A stretch of 64,000 nucleotides of DNA from Silurus meridionalis (GCF_014805685.1 NC_060902.1:878645-942644); one strand, 5' to 3'. Positions 40,732 to 54,975 are shown, counted from the first letter of the stretch. Notes: a model not told the origin generated them from the letters alone. Numbers and translations: made by a program.

Positions 40732-40957
40732 GTTGATTGTTCAGATTGATGGTCAGAGAAAAGGGTGAGAGAATGATTGTCAAAATATTGCTTTTTTCTT
40801 CTTCTAAAGATTTTACCCTGTGAGAACATTCTGCTTTTTGTTTTTATAAACATATGTTTTTCTTTAATCTTTGCAGAGGCTAATGTTGGTGTAGTGTAAA
40901 TGCAACATAGCGTTAATTATCGTCTGTAATAATGCGAGGTTTGAACAAGGATGTCAA

Positions 40958-41001
<44 letters not shown>

Positions 41002-41045
41002 ATAACAGATTGTTTTGCGCTCTCGGTTGCTGCTGTTTGTTTGTA

Positions 41046-41131
41046 AGTCGTCTATATGAACCCTGTAGAACCGAATTTGTGTGACTTTCGGACAACCGCA
41101 AATTCGCATCTACGGGACTACATGGGCGATT
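41046..41131 (+). ncRNA. mir10: mir-10 precursor hairpin
   Basis: 41060-41081 carries ACCCTGTAGAACCG and the rest of the miR-10b/d sequence without mismatch, after the conserved flank GTCGTCTATAT. The 3p arm at 41099-41120 starts CAAATTCGCATCTACGGG; GAATTTG pairs with CAAATTC, CCTGTAGA with TCTACGGG, and the outer stem TCGTCTAT with the GGGCGAT side. The place just upstream of a Hox4 gene is the conserved mir-10 position. The base normally opening mature miR-10 (U) is A here (position 41059); the seed at bases 2-8 is unchanged. A CT/TG repeat starts 13 bases after the hairpin. Confidence 0.92.
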
Positions 41132-41143
41132 TCTTATCCCAGG

Positions 41144-41286
<143 letters not shown>

Positions 41287-42043
41287 GCCTAATGATGTGA
41301 GATTTAATGAAGAATAGAACGTATATATATATATATTGAACATGGTTAAAGATTGCTGTTGGGGTTTATTTGTGTTGTAAATATTAATAGCGATATGTTT
41401 ACTGACTAAAACATATTTTGTATTTACAATAAGGAAAAACACATAGTATAACAATTCACTTTTATTATTATTACAATTATTATTATTACTATTATTATTA
41501 TTTTTATTATTATTATTATTATTATTGTTTTTTATTATTATAATTATTATTATCTAACCATTTAAAGTAGCATAAAAACACTGTTTGCAGGATAAATTCT
41601 AATCAAAATACAACACAATATGTATATGTGTAATGTTTAGTTTACACAATGATAAATTGATTATGTGACAGGAGCAGGACAGGAACGTTTTTTTTGCAGA
41701 GCAGATCTGAGATCTAAAAGCCTCCTTTTAAAATGCAACCAGGAACATTTCCAATAAAATTCTGCCTGCGGCATAAAATCCCAGAGATGCTCCTACAAAT
41801 AAACTGGCACAGTGATTTATCATTTTTCTTTGCATAATATTTCATTAGGATTGGATTTTGCCAAGAAAAGCTTGGCTTCCACATCCGGGTATTTTGACCC
41901 TAGCGCGTGCTATTGGCCTGAGCCGAGTCTCGTGATCAAAGAAACTTTGCAGGCTCCGCTTTAGTGCTGTGAGGGGTGGGCTTTTACAGAGCAGTAAAAC
42001 GACACAAAGAAGGAAAATTTATTTCTTCCCCCTCCCTAAATTA

Positions 42044-42863
42044 ATGATCATGAGCTCGTATTTGATGAACTCGAACTACATCGATCCTAAATTTCCTCCG
42101 TGCGAAGAATATTCACAAAATGACTACATCAGTGCTGAATGTTACAGACGCGCTCGCGACGCCGACTACCAGCAGGAGTTATTATATCCTCAAAGTGTCA
42201 CCTACCAGGAGGGCAAATATGAGTGTGAAAGCATTCCTGAGCACGGGGGGAATTTACACGGGGCAAAAACATACACACCTCCGACTGCTGCCCCTGCCAC
42301 CCAGACCACTGCCCCTGAAGTGCCCTCCGACAGCAAAGCGCCTGTGGTGTATCCCTGGATGAGAAAACTCCACTCCGGTGCAGGTAAGAAACTGCGCAAA
42401 ACCAGAACCATGTGTAGATGATTTGATTTTTTTTTTTGCACTGTTTTGATCATTGTTTAGATCACATCCTGTTTTCATTCCCGCTCTTTTTTTTTTTACT
42501 GCATGTTAGTGTTTTCCTGTCCTAACACATTTATTCTTATCTTCTAGCTGTAAATGAGCTGATCAGCTGAACTCAGATCAGGAAAACGCTTAAATGTCCA
42601 GTACTGGGGAGAAATCAAGAAGCACATACGCAACAACTCTCATTCTTCTCGTTCCTCATCTCCCTCTGTTTATGTTCCCTTCCCTGTTTTACTTTCCCTT
42701 TATGTTTGCCATTAAAGCCCACCAGTCACGCGGGCTATGTGATGTTTGACGGTATTAAGAGAGAAATCCTTTGAAGCGACACACACACCAGGCGGATTTA
42801 CTACCGAGCGCCGGCTATTACACCCGCCATAAATTTTACAGCAGCGCCAATAGAGCGGACAGC

Positions 42864-42925
<62 letters not shown>

Positions 42926-43548
42926 GGCGGAGGGAAAGTATTTGAAGAGATCCTACAAAAAATCCAGTGATTAATAATTCAGACCATTCATTATTTGTGT
43001 ATCTTAAATAGACCAGGACTAGAGTTCATCTTGTGTTAATGAAAATAAAACGGTTTCAGATTGAATTTACATGATTAGAGAAATAAATGTAGTTATGAAT
43101 GAAGGTTATAACAATTATTGTGGACTATCACGAGCTTTTCTGCTTTACAGTATTAATCATGAGATGTCTGTTCTGCGCAGTGGAGATGAACTGATCTGAG
43201 ATTCGGGTGGAAAGAGACCCTGCTAAAGGAGTATATGGTCGTCACTTTAATCACATGAGCTCTGTGGTGGAGTCTGTAGTGTTTTACACTGGTGTTTTTA
43301 ACTTGAAGAAAATGCCAGTGTTGATGTCCTGGTGTTGGAAGCGGCTCGTCAATAAAAAGGGGTTCAGTCACAAACTCATCCAAGGAGAATGAAGTGCATT
43401 TTCTTTGTTTGGAAAGACTGAAGTTCACAGCAGCTTTTACTTCAAACTAAAATCTTTCCAGGGTTCCAAAAACTCGTCCAGTTGGACATCAGTTTAATTG
43501 AAAATAATCATAGACTCAACAGAGAGCAGTCAAAATAATAATTCAGGC

Positions 43549-43599
<51 letters not shown>

Positions 43600-43690
43600 A
43601 CTCATTTTCTGTACTAAACATAAAAAATAATACATTTCTATATTATAAACATTTACTAAACACTTTAATCGATACTACTACTACTACTAC

Positions 43691-43734
<44 letters not shown>

Positions 43735-43907
43735 CAACAACAATAAGAAGAATTGTATACAAAATAATACATGAATTTAGAGTCATAATCAGCTTAATGC
43801 TTAATTTGCACTGATTGAAAATCTCCAGGTTTAAAGGGTTTTGTGTGTCTACTGTTGACTGTGTCTCAAAAATACGGTTATTTTTTTACATCTGCGTTCC
43901 GTCTCGG

Positions 43908-43944
<37 letters not shown>

Positions 43945-44346
43945 CACAATGATCAAAGATCATGTTTATCATCGACATGCATCACATTATGAATAATAAT
44001 AACTATCGTTGTTGTGGATATTCGATTAGTTTAAATGTATTTCTCTTTTTCAGCAAACTTTGGTTCTGAGCCGAAGCGTTCCCGCACTGCTTACACTCGG
44101 CAGCAGATCCTCGAGCTCGAGAAGGAGTTTCACTACAGCAGATACTTAACCAGAAGGAGAAGAATCGAGATCGCCAACACGCTGTGTCTGAACGAGAGGC
44201 AGATCAAAATCTGGTTTCAGAACCGCAGAATGAAATGGAAGAAGGATCACAGGTTACCCAACACCAAGGTCCGACCTTCATCCTCCTCTTCTTCCTCCTC
44301 TTCTTCAAATGATGCAGCGCGAGACCAGGACTTCACAAAAATTTAG
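42044..44346 (+). CDS. hoxc4: Homeobox protein Hox-C4 (two exons)
   Basis: Dfd-class Hox transcription factor of group 4, acting at the hindbrain to anterior trunk level. Exon 1 is 42044-42383 and exon 2 is 44054-44346; the phase-1 join (G|CA) gives 210 residues, against 264 in human HOXC4. The start is fixed by [26 protein letters not shown], nearly identical to human. [10 protein letters not shown] puts YPWM at residues 103-106. The homeodomain is about residues 120-179 ([22 protein letters not shown] through [15 protein letters not shown]), followed by RLPNTKV as in other Hox4 proteins, then a serine run. The middle of exon 1 is shortened, which explains the length. Donor CAG|GTAAGA, acceptor TTTTTCAG. 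A polyadenylation signal AATAAA lies at 44794-44799. mir-10 is 0.9 kb upstream and a DR5 RARE 1.7 kb downstream. Confidence 0.98.
42866..42924. repeat. (TG)n microsatellite in hoxc4 intron
   Basis: About 29 units; further intronic runs are (TG)n 43551-43597, (AAT)n and (AAC)n 43674-43748, and (CA)n 43914-43944. Confidence 0.96.
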
Positions 44347-44981
44347 ACTCGAAAGACATTTCATGGACACCAGAGCGCGACTAAAAACAATTTCATACTT
44401 TCTTCTTTTAATTAGAAAACAAATGTTAATTTATTTCAGTGTATTTATTTGTTTTTAAAACAAAATTCATTAATATTGCTGACTCTTAAGTATTTATTTC
44501 GTATTGTCTTTATATTAATATTTAAACAGGACAGATTCTATCCAATATCCAACATTTGCACAGTGTTGCTTATTTATATCATTAGATTCTTTATTTTTTT
44601 TTTACCGTTTTCTTGAATGTAATTAATATAAAGATGTATAGCCTGTTGTAATATGAGGAAACTTACAACAACAACAAAAATAGACATTTTTCTTTTAGGT
44701 TTTGTGCCGCGGACTGTTTCATTTTATTTAAACGCGTAGAAAAATCATGTGAAATGCACTTGCTGTTATTTGGTGCTATACGTGATTGTGGTCAATAAAG
44801 GTTGCTATTGCATCTAATATGACTGAAATGCTTTTCATAAATGTTTGTTTTCCCCCAAATAATTAGAGCACTGATCTCTAAACAACAAATAAATACAATC
44901 ATCAAAACACATCAAAGCTAAAAGCAATACTGATCATCTAACACTCATCATTTATAATATTTATAGTTTTTCAAATGCTTT

Positions 44982-44982
<1 letters not shown>

Positions 44983-45028
<46 letters not shown>
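44983..45028. repeat. (GT)n microsatellite
   Basis: About 22 units, shortly after the hoxc4 polyadenylation signal. Confidence 0.95.
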
Positions 45029-45030
<2 letters not shown>

Positions 45031-45254
45031 ATATCCGCTGAATAATCCCTGAATAAAGTTAACTGCATAAACTAACTTCAGTGCATTTGGGTTTAAAAGA
45101 AAAAGCAGCTGTTTCTGGTCGATCTTCACTTCATGTAAACTCACACACGCAGTTCTTCAGGCAGATGATGAGCAGTTCGTGGGTTCAACTGGAGGCCAAG
45201 TGTCTTTAGCTAATGGGTGATGACCTTTTCAGAGGCTTTCCCCGCCACACAGGC

Positions 45255-45260
<6 letters not shown>

Positions 45261-45339
<79 letters not shown>
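45261..45339. repeat. (GT)n(GA)n compound microsatellite
   Basis: About 45 bases of GT directly joined to about 34 bases of GA. Confidence 0.95.
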
Positions 45340-45340
<1 letters not shown>

Positions 45341-45966
45341 TTATTGCGACAAATTTCGTGAACATTCCCATGGCTCTGAACAGCACTGGAAACTTTTTCA
45401 GATATAAAAACTGATTATTTATGTGTCGCTGTTTTCCCGGTAATTGTAATATTTGTAATTATTATGTAAATTATGTTTTTTAGATTCAGTGTAAATTATA
45501 CCTACTTAAAGGTAAAGCCCTCTCTTTAGGGTCCTACCACAGAAACAGTGAGACATTTCTGAGTGTGAAGAAACAGTAGAAGGTTATGGAAGGTTTCTTT
45601 TTAAACGGCTGGTGTGATTTTGTTATGGATAATATTGAATATAACTCGCAGTACTTTAAAATCCCTTTGTGACAAATAGAAAGTATTAAAGATGATAAAT
45701 GAAATAATTTGTGTGTTCTGAAAGTAAAAAAACAATGATATCTTTAGACATGAGCAGGTTTCCTGATACTGATTATGAAAATAAAAAACAGAAGTGATTG
45801 TATAGACAGACCTCTGCTGTATGGTTCATCATATTTCAGATTTATTGTGCTGGTTAGCAGATTAAATGTTCGGCACCTTAACAAAGGACTGGTTACGAAA
45901 TATTAAAAAAAGAAAAGAAAATTTTGTACAAGTACATAAGCAGCGCGTTCTGCATGAATCCTGTTG

Positions 45967-45968
<2 letters not shown>

Positions 45969-46027
<59 letters not shown>

Positions 46028-46030
46028 TGT
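45969..46030. repeat. (GT)n microsatellite
   Basis: About 30 units with one AT interruption, ending 37 bases before the RARE. Confidence 0.95.
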
Positions 46031-46066
46031 CGGCTCGTTTTCTTAAAGGCTCTGACTGCCGCCCCA

Positions 46067-46083
46067 AGGTGAACCAGAGGTCA
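46067..46083 (+). promoter_or_regulatory. DR5 retinoic acid response element
   Basis: AGGTGA ACCAG AGGTCA: two nuclear-receptor half-sites in direct orientation with a five-base spacer, the RAR/RXR class. The half-site pair AGGTGA/AGGTCA is the form found in the RAREs of vertebrate Hox4 3' neural enhancers. It lies 1.7 kb past the hoxc4 stop codon inside a repeat-free island (46035-46340), the expected place for a Hox4 3' retinoid enhancer. Function is inferred from motif and position. Confidence 0.7.
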
Positions 46084-46903
46084 TCTGGCTATTCAAAAGA
46101 GAAGAGTTGGGCTGCTATTTTCCTGTCTCGTGTGTGCGCAGGCGCAAACGACCCACTTCTAATTCTATGAGAAAAGTAAAACCGTTCAGTAATGAAGCAT
46201 TTCCATTCCGTCTCGTTTTCTAGACAAAAGCTATTGAAGCTCTGAGCTCTGCCTGGACCATAGTGAACATAAGATCATTTTAAAATGAGAAATCGGTGGC
46301 GGTGGATCATCGGGCCATTTATGTTTTAGAGTAAATTAAAAAAAAATCTAAACGACAATAAAAAAATTGCTCTAAATAAATACATATTTTTGCGTCAGAG
46401 TCAATAAACTTAAAAAACGAAGGAAAAAGGGTTTGAAATTAATTCTCACATGAGGTTTGTGTAATTGGTGCAAAAACAAAAATGAAAGAAAATTCGTTTA
46501 AAAGTAATCTAATGATTTTTTTTTTTACTTTTACAAGATCATCTCTTGAGCAAAAATATTACCAGAGCAGCGTAATGATCCTCCTCACCAAAGGGCAAAT
46601 ATATTACAATGAAAAGATCAGGAAAGCGTTCAGGGAAGTGTTTCATCAGAGCTTCTGTTTGCGCTACTGTTCATGACCAGACGAACGAGTTAATGAGAGA
46701 AAAGATTAATAAAGTATTAATCAAATGTAGATGATTTGCAGACAGGATGCAGCTTCGGGCGACTCTCTGTTGCTGTCAAGTTCTTTAGTGTCAGGTTCAA
46801 TAAATTAGAAATGAAAAAAACATTAAGGTGTACTGTCAGGGCATTTTAAACGTGTGTGCGCGCGCGCTAAGTATCAACGGGATGCTATAAAGACATTAAG
46901 CAT

Positions 46904-46937
<34 letters not shown>

Positions 46938-49416
46938 CTCTCCAAACACAGCACATCGTCTTCTGCCTTTATTGTGTTTAAGTTACGAAGTTTTGAGTTT
47001 CTGTGACTTGGGGGAAAAGTCACTAATTAACACTGTGAGGAAAAAGAATAATGTAATTAGATGTTTGGTAATAGACACAGATCATCCTGAGTTCACTCAG
47101 AGTTCACTTCAGTCCAAAAAAGAGATCACCGTGCACTCGACTTTAACATGCACGTGATAAATGTCCGATCAAAAATAACTCAAAATGTTTACAAATATGT
47201 TAAAGATCGTATGACAATAAATATAATTCAAATTACATGCAAAAATGTCATTTACTTTTTCATATTCCACGATTTAATTTGCTTTATGGATCATAAAATA
47301 TGAAAAAACTGTATTATTTTCTTTTCATGTATTTTGGTTCTTTTCGTTCAAGATTAAAAAACATTTTTTTCTAGTATAAACTCATTCCTTTTCTGCGCGC
47401 TCTCTGAGACTCTGCGGTCGTTTTCAACATAAATAATAAAACCACACCATGTGGACATGTTTACTATATAACATTAAATACACTGTGAATATGAAGGAAC
47501 GCGTGAATGCAGTTCGGTGTATTTGTACATTTGTGTGTCTGGACCACACAAAGATCCTCAGTTTCACAGAGTTCAGCTCTGAAAAACACCACAAACAGAC
47601 TCGAAATCTTAAATAAACCCTAAAATAAATAGTTAATCTGTTGTGGGATCTGTAGAGCTGGAAATTAACGATCTGTCCCAAAATCCTCAGCCAGTTTCAA
47701 AGTTCAATTGGATTTATTAGTGACGAAAAAACAAATATATAAAACGACTTAACTCGAAAGATGTTGCAGATGTTACACACAGGAATAAAATGAGAACGAC
47801 ACAAATAAGGATCCCAGTTAGAAATTGTTAACAGAATAACAGATTGTTATAAATGAAAATATTTGTATTGAACATTTTCATTGCACGTTTTTATTGTAGG
47901 TTAAAAATCTTGGAACCTCTTGGAATGATGTCTTATTTAACGTTCTGATAAAATGTGAATTGGTAATGATTTAATTGATAAACTAACACCGGAACCTCAC
48001 ACTCCATCTCTCTCGCTCTTTACATTTTCTTTTCTTCTTTACATCAAATCTGCTGTTTAGACATGCAAGTGTAATGAGTATGAGGCTCTGGACCAGCACC
48101 TTGTTCTAGCAAGACATATACCAATATCAATAGAGATAAATAAGAAGTTCATGTTTCAGATTAATTTCATAATCTACCACAGTCATATACCGTAATTGGC
48201 AAATTGGTTTAAATAATCAGTGTTAAACCATTTTTTATCACTTGCTCACTTGCAGCATCTTGCACAGTGATATTTTCACTGATCCACCATCTTCCACAAA
48301 CAGAACTCATACAGCACACTGACACACACCATGATATTGTACTTGGTCCTGGACATAAGTACAGAATTGAAACTTGGATGAAGCTTTAATAAATTTGTAC
48401 TGTATGTTAAGAACAGATTCAAGCATTTATAGGTTAACTCCAAACAAGGACACTTTACAAAATACTGTACATCATACAACATTTTTATTTTCAAGGCATT
48501 AATGTGTTCAGTTTGCCAACTATGTGCTACAAATCACAGAGGAATCAGACATTGTAGCACAAATCACTGCTTTTGGTAAATGGAAATTAAGACCAAAACT
48601 ATACTTTTAGTGTTTCACAGTAATTTTACTTTGTTGCTACACATACATTTAAATAAAAATCTCAACAAAACTCAATTTATACAGAGCCATAATTAATGTT
48701 CATTCATTTAAACTAATAAGACTGGGAAGTACTAGCCACCTAGCTTGGCGAGCTTTTCTGACACATCTAAAAATCTATAAAAGATACAAACTTTGGCAGA
48801 GAAAATACACAATTTGGCTTTTAATTGGAAAATGCTAAAGAAGCTAAGCTAGCAAGTCATTGTGTTTGGCAGCTAGCTTAAAAATCAAGGTGAAGATGCA
48901 GGTCTTGTTTTATTACACTTCAGCCACAGCAGCTACAAAATCATACCAGTAGCAACAGCACTAAACTATAAAACATTTCCAGCACAGGTTTGAACACAGT
49001 TTGCATTGATATTTCTTACAGTACAAATGTAGTTTTATAAACATTTGAATATTAGATCATCAACTATATTGTGTATTTTTAATAACAATAGTGTTAGAAA
49101 TGAACATAAAGTTCAGTTTAAGACACAGTCCCTTTTTTCTTTTGTAAAATGCTCAACTTAAAGCATTATAGAGGAGCCGAAAGTGAAGAATAAATGCATG
49201 TGTGAAGAAAACACTAAGTTAAGCCAATATACATAATTTCCAGACTGTCATTATAACTCAGAAATGTGACATATAACATGAGGAATGTAGTAAAATTGCC
49301 TACACAGTTATTTTCATGGCATGATTTTGAAAGAGATTATATGGTTTCCTTTTTGTTAAACCTCAAGATGATTAGATATTATTTTATTCATCATGTAAAC
49401 GTAATCAGTACTGATA

Positions 49417-49419
<3 letters not shown>

Positions 49420-49462
<43 letters not shown>
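49420..49462. repeat. (CT)n microsatellite
   Basis: About 21 units. Confidence 0.95.
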
Positions 49463-49464
<2 letters not shown>

Positions 49465-49534
49465 TTCATCAACCTCTGAACTAGATGTCACTCTACCATC
49501 ATGTTGAGAAATGAGAATATGATGATGCGTGTTC

Positions 49535-49547
49535 AGGTCAAAGGTCA
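49535..49547 (+). promoter_or_regulatory. Perfect DR1 nuclear-receptor site
   Basis: AGGTCA A AGGTCA, with a third AGGTCA half-site at 49561-49566. It is the same 13-base sequence as the site in the hoxc11 intron, in the opposite orientation. It lies 5.2 kb downstream of hoxc4. Confidence 0.5.
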
Positions 49548-50179
49548 CATGTTTAGCATCAGGTCAACTGATCAGGGCTTGTAATCTCTACCAGTTTAGT
49601 TATGAAGGTGTGAACTCCAACACGACCTGCTAATAAAAATCTGAGCAGCAGAACTAAATTGTGTAAAAAAGTTGGTGATATTAAAAATAAAGAGACTTAT
49701 TCCTCTCATGTTAGACTTTGATGTTAGAATCTATGTCCTGATCTAAGAGAATACACGAATAAAGAAAACAAGGTTTGAATTTGAAATAAAGTACATTTAG
49801 AAGCTCTAATGCAGGAGAGAGACTTAATAAAAACTATTAATTATATCAATTTATTGTGATATTGCAATGAAAAAGAATGAGCTATTGGGAAACCACATGG
49901 AACTCAATCTAACGTTAACATTTTGCTATTTTTTATTTCTAGAGTAGTTTAATTCAGTTTATTAATATGCAAAAGTGTGATATTATTTAGTGAATTTCGA
50001 TCAGTGAAATTGAAAATAAATATATTAAGAAATCGTAGATACTAATCATTTCAGAATTTCTATATTTCTATATTGTAAATTCCATGCATATATGTGCATA
50101 GATGTCAAATTAATCTAAATTATCACTCTGATCTGCGCAATAAAACCACTTTAAGCTAAACGGAATGAAAAGAGAAAAG

Positions 50180-50744
<565 letters not shown>

Positions 50745-50950
50745 CCAAATTGATATTCTGAGCATAAACAGAGAAGCTGCCGTAAGACATTTATCAAGTG
50801 AAGTGCGTGTAGGAGAGACGCAGTGAGGCGCGTGTCCCCTGGACGACCCCAGGAATCTGTCACGCGCAGAAATATACGCTTATTATGCAAATGTGTAATG
50901 TGGTGCTATTGATTGCAGCCTGTAGCGGCCCATTACCACTCCCAGCTGGG

Positions 50951-50952
<2 letters not shown>

Positions 50953-50991
<39 letters not shown>
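50953..50991. repeat. (TG)n microsatellite
   Basis: About 19 units. Confidence 0.95.
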
Positions 50992-50994
<3 letters not shown>

Positions 50995-52199
50995 TCGCGT
51001 CCGATGATTTCGTCCGCTGTTTGGAGTTGGGGATCTGATCATACATCATGGACGAGAAGGACAAATGAAATTAGTCTTAAAGCTGTGAAACACTGAAGAC
51101 CACCTGCTTTGTACATTTGACCGTTTTCTTGCTTCCACAAACTAAAATTCATCATCATCTAAACAAACCGAATGAGAATAAGTGTTTTATTTATCTAGTT
51201 TTATTTAGTAGATTTTACCCTCTTGTTATATAGTTTTTGCTTATTTTTAAGTTCTCAATGTGCAGAATCACAATTACGTTTTGACGCTTTTGGGTCTTCA
51301 TACGTCATGAGTTGTTGTTTTTTTTGTGCGCTGCGCATGACGTCATTTTTCCAGCGACGATCACTTGCTAGGCTTGCTAGGATAAACCTGAACAGTGTGA
51401 ATACACTTCATGCGTTCTTCACTTCCTTCCTGCAACTTTTCCTAATAAGAAGACTGTTTATATTTTTATCAGTTGGACAGAAATGCGTTTCTAAGAGTTT
51501 AAAATAAAATAAAAAATCAATCAATGCAAGCTGTAAGATTTTAATCTGTTTTATTCACAGAACAACTCCAAGCAGTAAATATGAAGCAACCTGGTGAAAA
51601 TGTCCCAGTAGTTGAATTTTCAAACCAAGAACAGTAAATGCTAAACAGATAACCAGGGGATTACTGTACATGACATTTAACCAGTATATTTGTTGATTTT
51701 TTTTTCTATCTGATCTTATTTGCATAATTCAAAATATTCAGTATGCATTATGGAAATCATGTAATTCAGAATATAATTAAGTGAATTACTGATTTATTTA
51801 TAACATCAATAGACTCATGTAAACAATGTTTGGCTCAAATAAATCAACCTTTATGATTTTATTTATTTAAACAAGATGTGCATATGGGGAATGACATGTC
51901 TTTATACTAAAAAATCACTATAATAATATGCTGCTATTATACATTTATTCAGGGAAAACGAAGAAGGGGTACCCCAGACAGATGAGGAGATGATGGTGGT
52001 CTCACATTGGAATTTGGTGATTTGCAACAAATGAAGATAAGAAAAATAATACCATTGTATGAAATAATGCACTGAGATGGTTTGTTAATTGCTCAATGGA
52101 CTAAATATGTTTTACAGTCATTTTACTTTATTGCAAAACATGCAATATGAAAATTACCCATGAGCCTCTGCCTCCGTTGGAGACGGAGCCAGACGTGCT

Positions 52200-52360
52200 G
52201 AGTGACACGAAGAAAAGAAGGAAATTCGTGTCCATGAACACGAATCAATCGATTACATTTCGTGACTATATCATGAAATGCCGTGAGACTGTGTTGAATC
52301 AGTTTTGCCGTGAAATTCCGTTATTGGATTGTTTTTTAATTATTATTTCATAATAAGGGT
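52200..52360. mobile_element. Probable dispersed repeat with inverted arms
   Basis: ATTCGTGT (52224-52231) and ACACGAAT (52238-52245) form a perfect 8-base inverted repeat around a 6-base loop. CGTGA/TCACG-type motifs recur afterwards (ATTTCGTGACTATATCATGAAAT). This CACGAAT/CGTGA vocabulary resembles short repeats dispersed in fish genomes. The family is not identified. Confidence 0.35.
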
Positions 52361-53639
52361 TCACTAATCGTCACTAATAATCCTTTTCATCTGCAGCGAG
52401 TTGTGTGTTGGGTTTAGAAAAAAAAGGAATAAATATAATATATTCAATAAAATATATTAAATATGTAAAATTAAAAATCTAAACCCCTTAAAATGCGAGG
52501 GTTTGATAATATCAGCTATATGGTAAAACATGTTTAGAACAAAAAAACAACAGATTTATTGAAATTAATGTATATTAAATATTGAAAAGATTCCTTTTTA
52601 TTAGCATGTATGTTGAGTAGTTATAAAGTTAGTTTATTAAGAAAAAAGTTTGATAATGCAAATGTTTAAAATAAGTTCAGGCAGACTAACATTTGTACTT
52701 TTGCTATACAGCAGGTGAAAACATTTTGATTATGAATATTATCATCAGTCTGAGTTTCTGTATGAGGAAAAAGGTTATTAATATCAGCATCACAATTGCA
52801 AAATGGTATTTTTGCAGTCTAATAAAATATTATAATAACCATTTCAGCCAAATGTTAGCCCATGATTATTACTGAGACATGATTCTAAACTTTCATGAAT
52901 TTATAGAAAATTATTTCTCCATCACGCTGAGAAACTACCCAGCTGTCTAGTTAAATAAAGATATTAAACTAGGCTAATATTGAGCTATTTATATCATTAT
53001 CAGATACACTCACACAGATATGATTGTAAATGTTCTTGTAATTTAATAAAAGCTGACTGGTTTCTTCACTGTTCTTCCAGGTAAATGTGAGGTTCATTTG
53101 CTGGATTTGTAAAATAATTGTAGTATTTTATCCTCCCCTGTGACGCTAGTCAGCAGTTTTTCTTTTTTTACCTGTCATTCTAAAAACCCACATTAGTCTA
53201 AACCTCTTTATTTAGCTTATAAGAAATATAGCTACTTGCACGTCCAGTTAAATGCTAACTGCATTTCAATGTCTCTGTATACAATCTAATACAATCTAAT
53301 CTTAATCTAATCTAATAAAGCAGTGTGGAGTAACTCAGTGCAGGGTGTTGTTACAGTAACACACTGTAATGTAGATTACAGTAAGAGAAGTTTTAAACGA
53401 ACAGGAAACTTGTGGACACACAGCGCATTAATGATATTAGTGAATCGTTTCCAGAACGTGTCTGTGATATAATGAGTGAATTGAAGTTCAAGACTTCTGG
53501 TTGTAATTAGAGTGAAGCGATCACACAGGATCACACGGTGTTTCGGTGACACTAACAATGCTAATTCTGGTGTACAGCATAATGAAGATGGAGATGAGCA
53601 ACATTAACATTGAGCAAATAAATGAAAACAGAAAAGAGG

Positions 53640-53915
53640 CACAAGGACAGAGTAGGAGCAGTGGGAGGAGGATTCTGAATGATTCTTCTGGAGTCAACAT
53701 TCAGCACATGAATATTAATTCAATGTTCCTCTCAAATTTCCCCTCAAGGCTCCTCTCAAGGTTTCTTTCTTATACCATCTCAGGGAGTTTTTTCCTTGTC
53801 ATAATCTTATAGGCACTGACATACAAATTCACATGTTATAACCTCTTTCAGTAAAGCTGCTTTGGAATAATGTCCATTATTAAAAGTGAACTGAATTTGA
53901 TTTAATTGAATCTTA
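53640..53915 (+). mobile_element. Retroelement 3' end, fish-type (decayed)
   Basis: The succession CTCAAGGTTTCTTTC, CATCTCAGGGAGTTTTT, GTAAAGCTGCTTTGG and AATGTCCATTATTAAAAG, followed by TGAATTTGATTTAATTGAAT, matches a 3' end found in many teleost dispersed repeats that finish in (TTGAA)-like units. No coding part remains. The assignment is from recognition of the sequence, not a database search. Confidence 0.6.
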
Positions 53916-54061
53916 TTATAAAGTGTGTGTTTTGTTTTGAATATTCTTCCTCTTCTTCTTCTTCTTATTTACAGTATCTTTGTGTTTAATGTCTGTAAGT
54001 TTCCCCCTGCAGGTTTGAGTGACCGGATGGATGGAAGTGATGGATGACGCCTTTCCTGTAA

Positions 54062-54147
54062 AATAATAAATAAATAAATAAATAAATAAATACATCAGCG
54101 GAAAATTTATTGAACATGCGGCACTTTTGATACGAAAACACTTAAGG

Positions 54148-54206
<59 letters not shown>
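54062..54206. repeat. (AATA)n and (CA)n microsatellites
   Basis: AATA units at 54062-54092 and about 26 CA units at 54153-54206. Confidence 0.94.
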
Positions 54207-54739
54207 CCTTGAGTTAATTCATCTTATATCTAACAAGGCAGGAACATTTATTACGTTTAAAGCACAAAGCAATCCATCATCCCTCTCGGCATGCACACAC
54301 TCGAAGGTTTTATCCTTTTTTCTTATAGTGATGTATTTTAAAATATCTATATTGTTTCAATGTACTCTTCAATCTTTTAAAATATTTGTAAAATATACAT
54401 CTATAACTTTCTATTATCTTATAAATCTATATCTATTTAATTATGAATTAATTTTATTCCAAAACAAAAATCATTGGAAAACATTTAAATGTGTTTAAAT
54501 GTAAAATTTGTTGTCTAACCACAAGTGCGAAACACACAGTACACAGAGAACTCGTCAGAGTTATTCTTTTATTCAGTTTATTCCAATAATATTTGTTCTT
54601 GTTCTCGCTTACATTATAGCAGCTGTAAACACTCATTCCATCTCCAGCTATCTTCATTCTTCCTCTTTATGTTAATAAGACAAAAAAACACGGTTTGTGG
54701 AGAAACTGCAAAGAACTCTGTGAGGACGAAGTTACAGCT

Positions 54740-54975
54740 TTACCTCTGACACTGGAGACTCCTTCCCTACACGTTTCAGAAACACAAATCTCCTAACAGA
54801 TCAACAGTCGCACAGCACAGAGCACACTGTACATGTTCCTGCCAACCTGCAACTGCTATAGAAACAGCAACGTATCAGAACATGGACCAGCACTACTGCC
54901 AGAGCTGCTGTTACAGAAACCCAATCAACACCCTCTGACCAATCACGATCCAGAACTCAGCAGCGCTGGGAGTTG
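54740..54975. mobile_element. Probable dispersed repeat remnant
   Basis: Segments AACATGGACCAGCACTAC and TGACCAATCACGATCCAGAA followed by CTCAGCAGCGCTGGG resemble a widespread teleost non-autonomous repeat. Ends and family cannot be set from this single copy. Confidence 0.35.

Noticed and set aside
47690..47810. Possible reversed LINE tail (TTCAATTGGATTTATT)
   Set aside because: Only a short resemblance to a common fish repeat; too weak to call without a search.
51223..51507. 94-residue ORF between hoxc4 and smug1
   Set aside because: No known motif; starts inside AT-rich DNA with no promoter or splice context.
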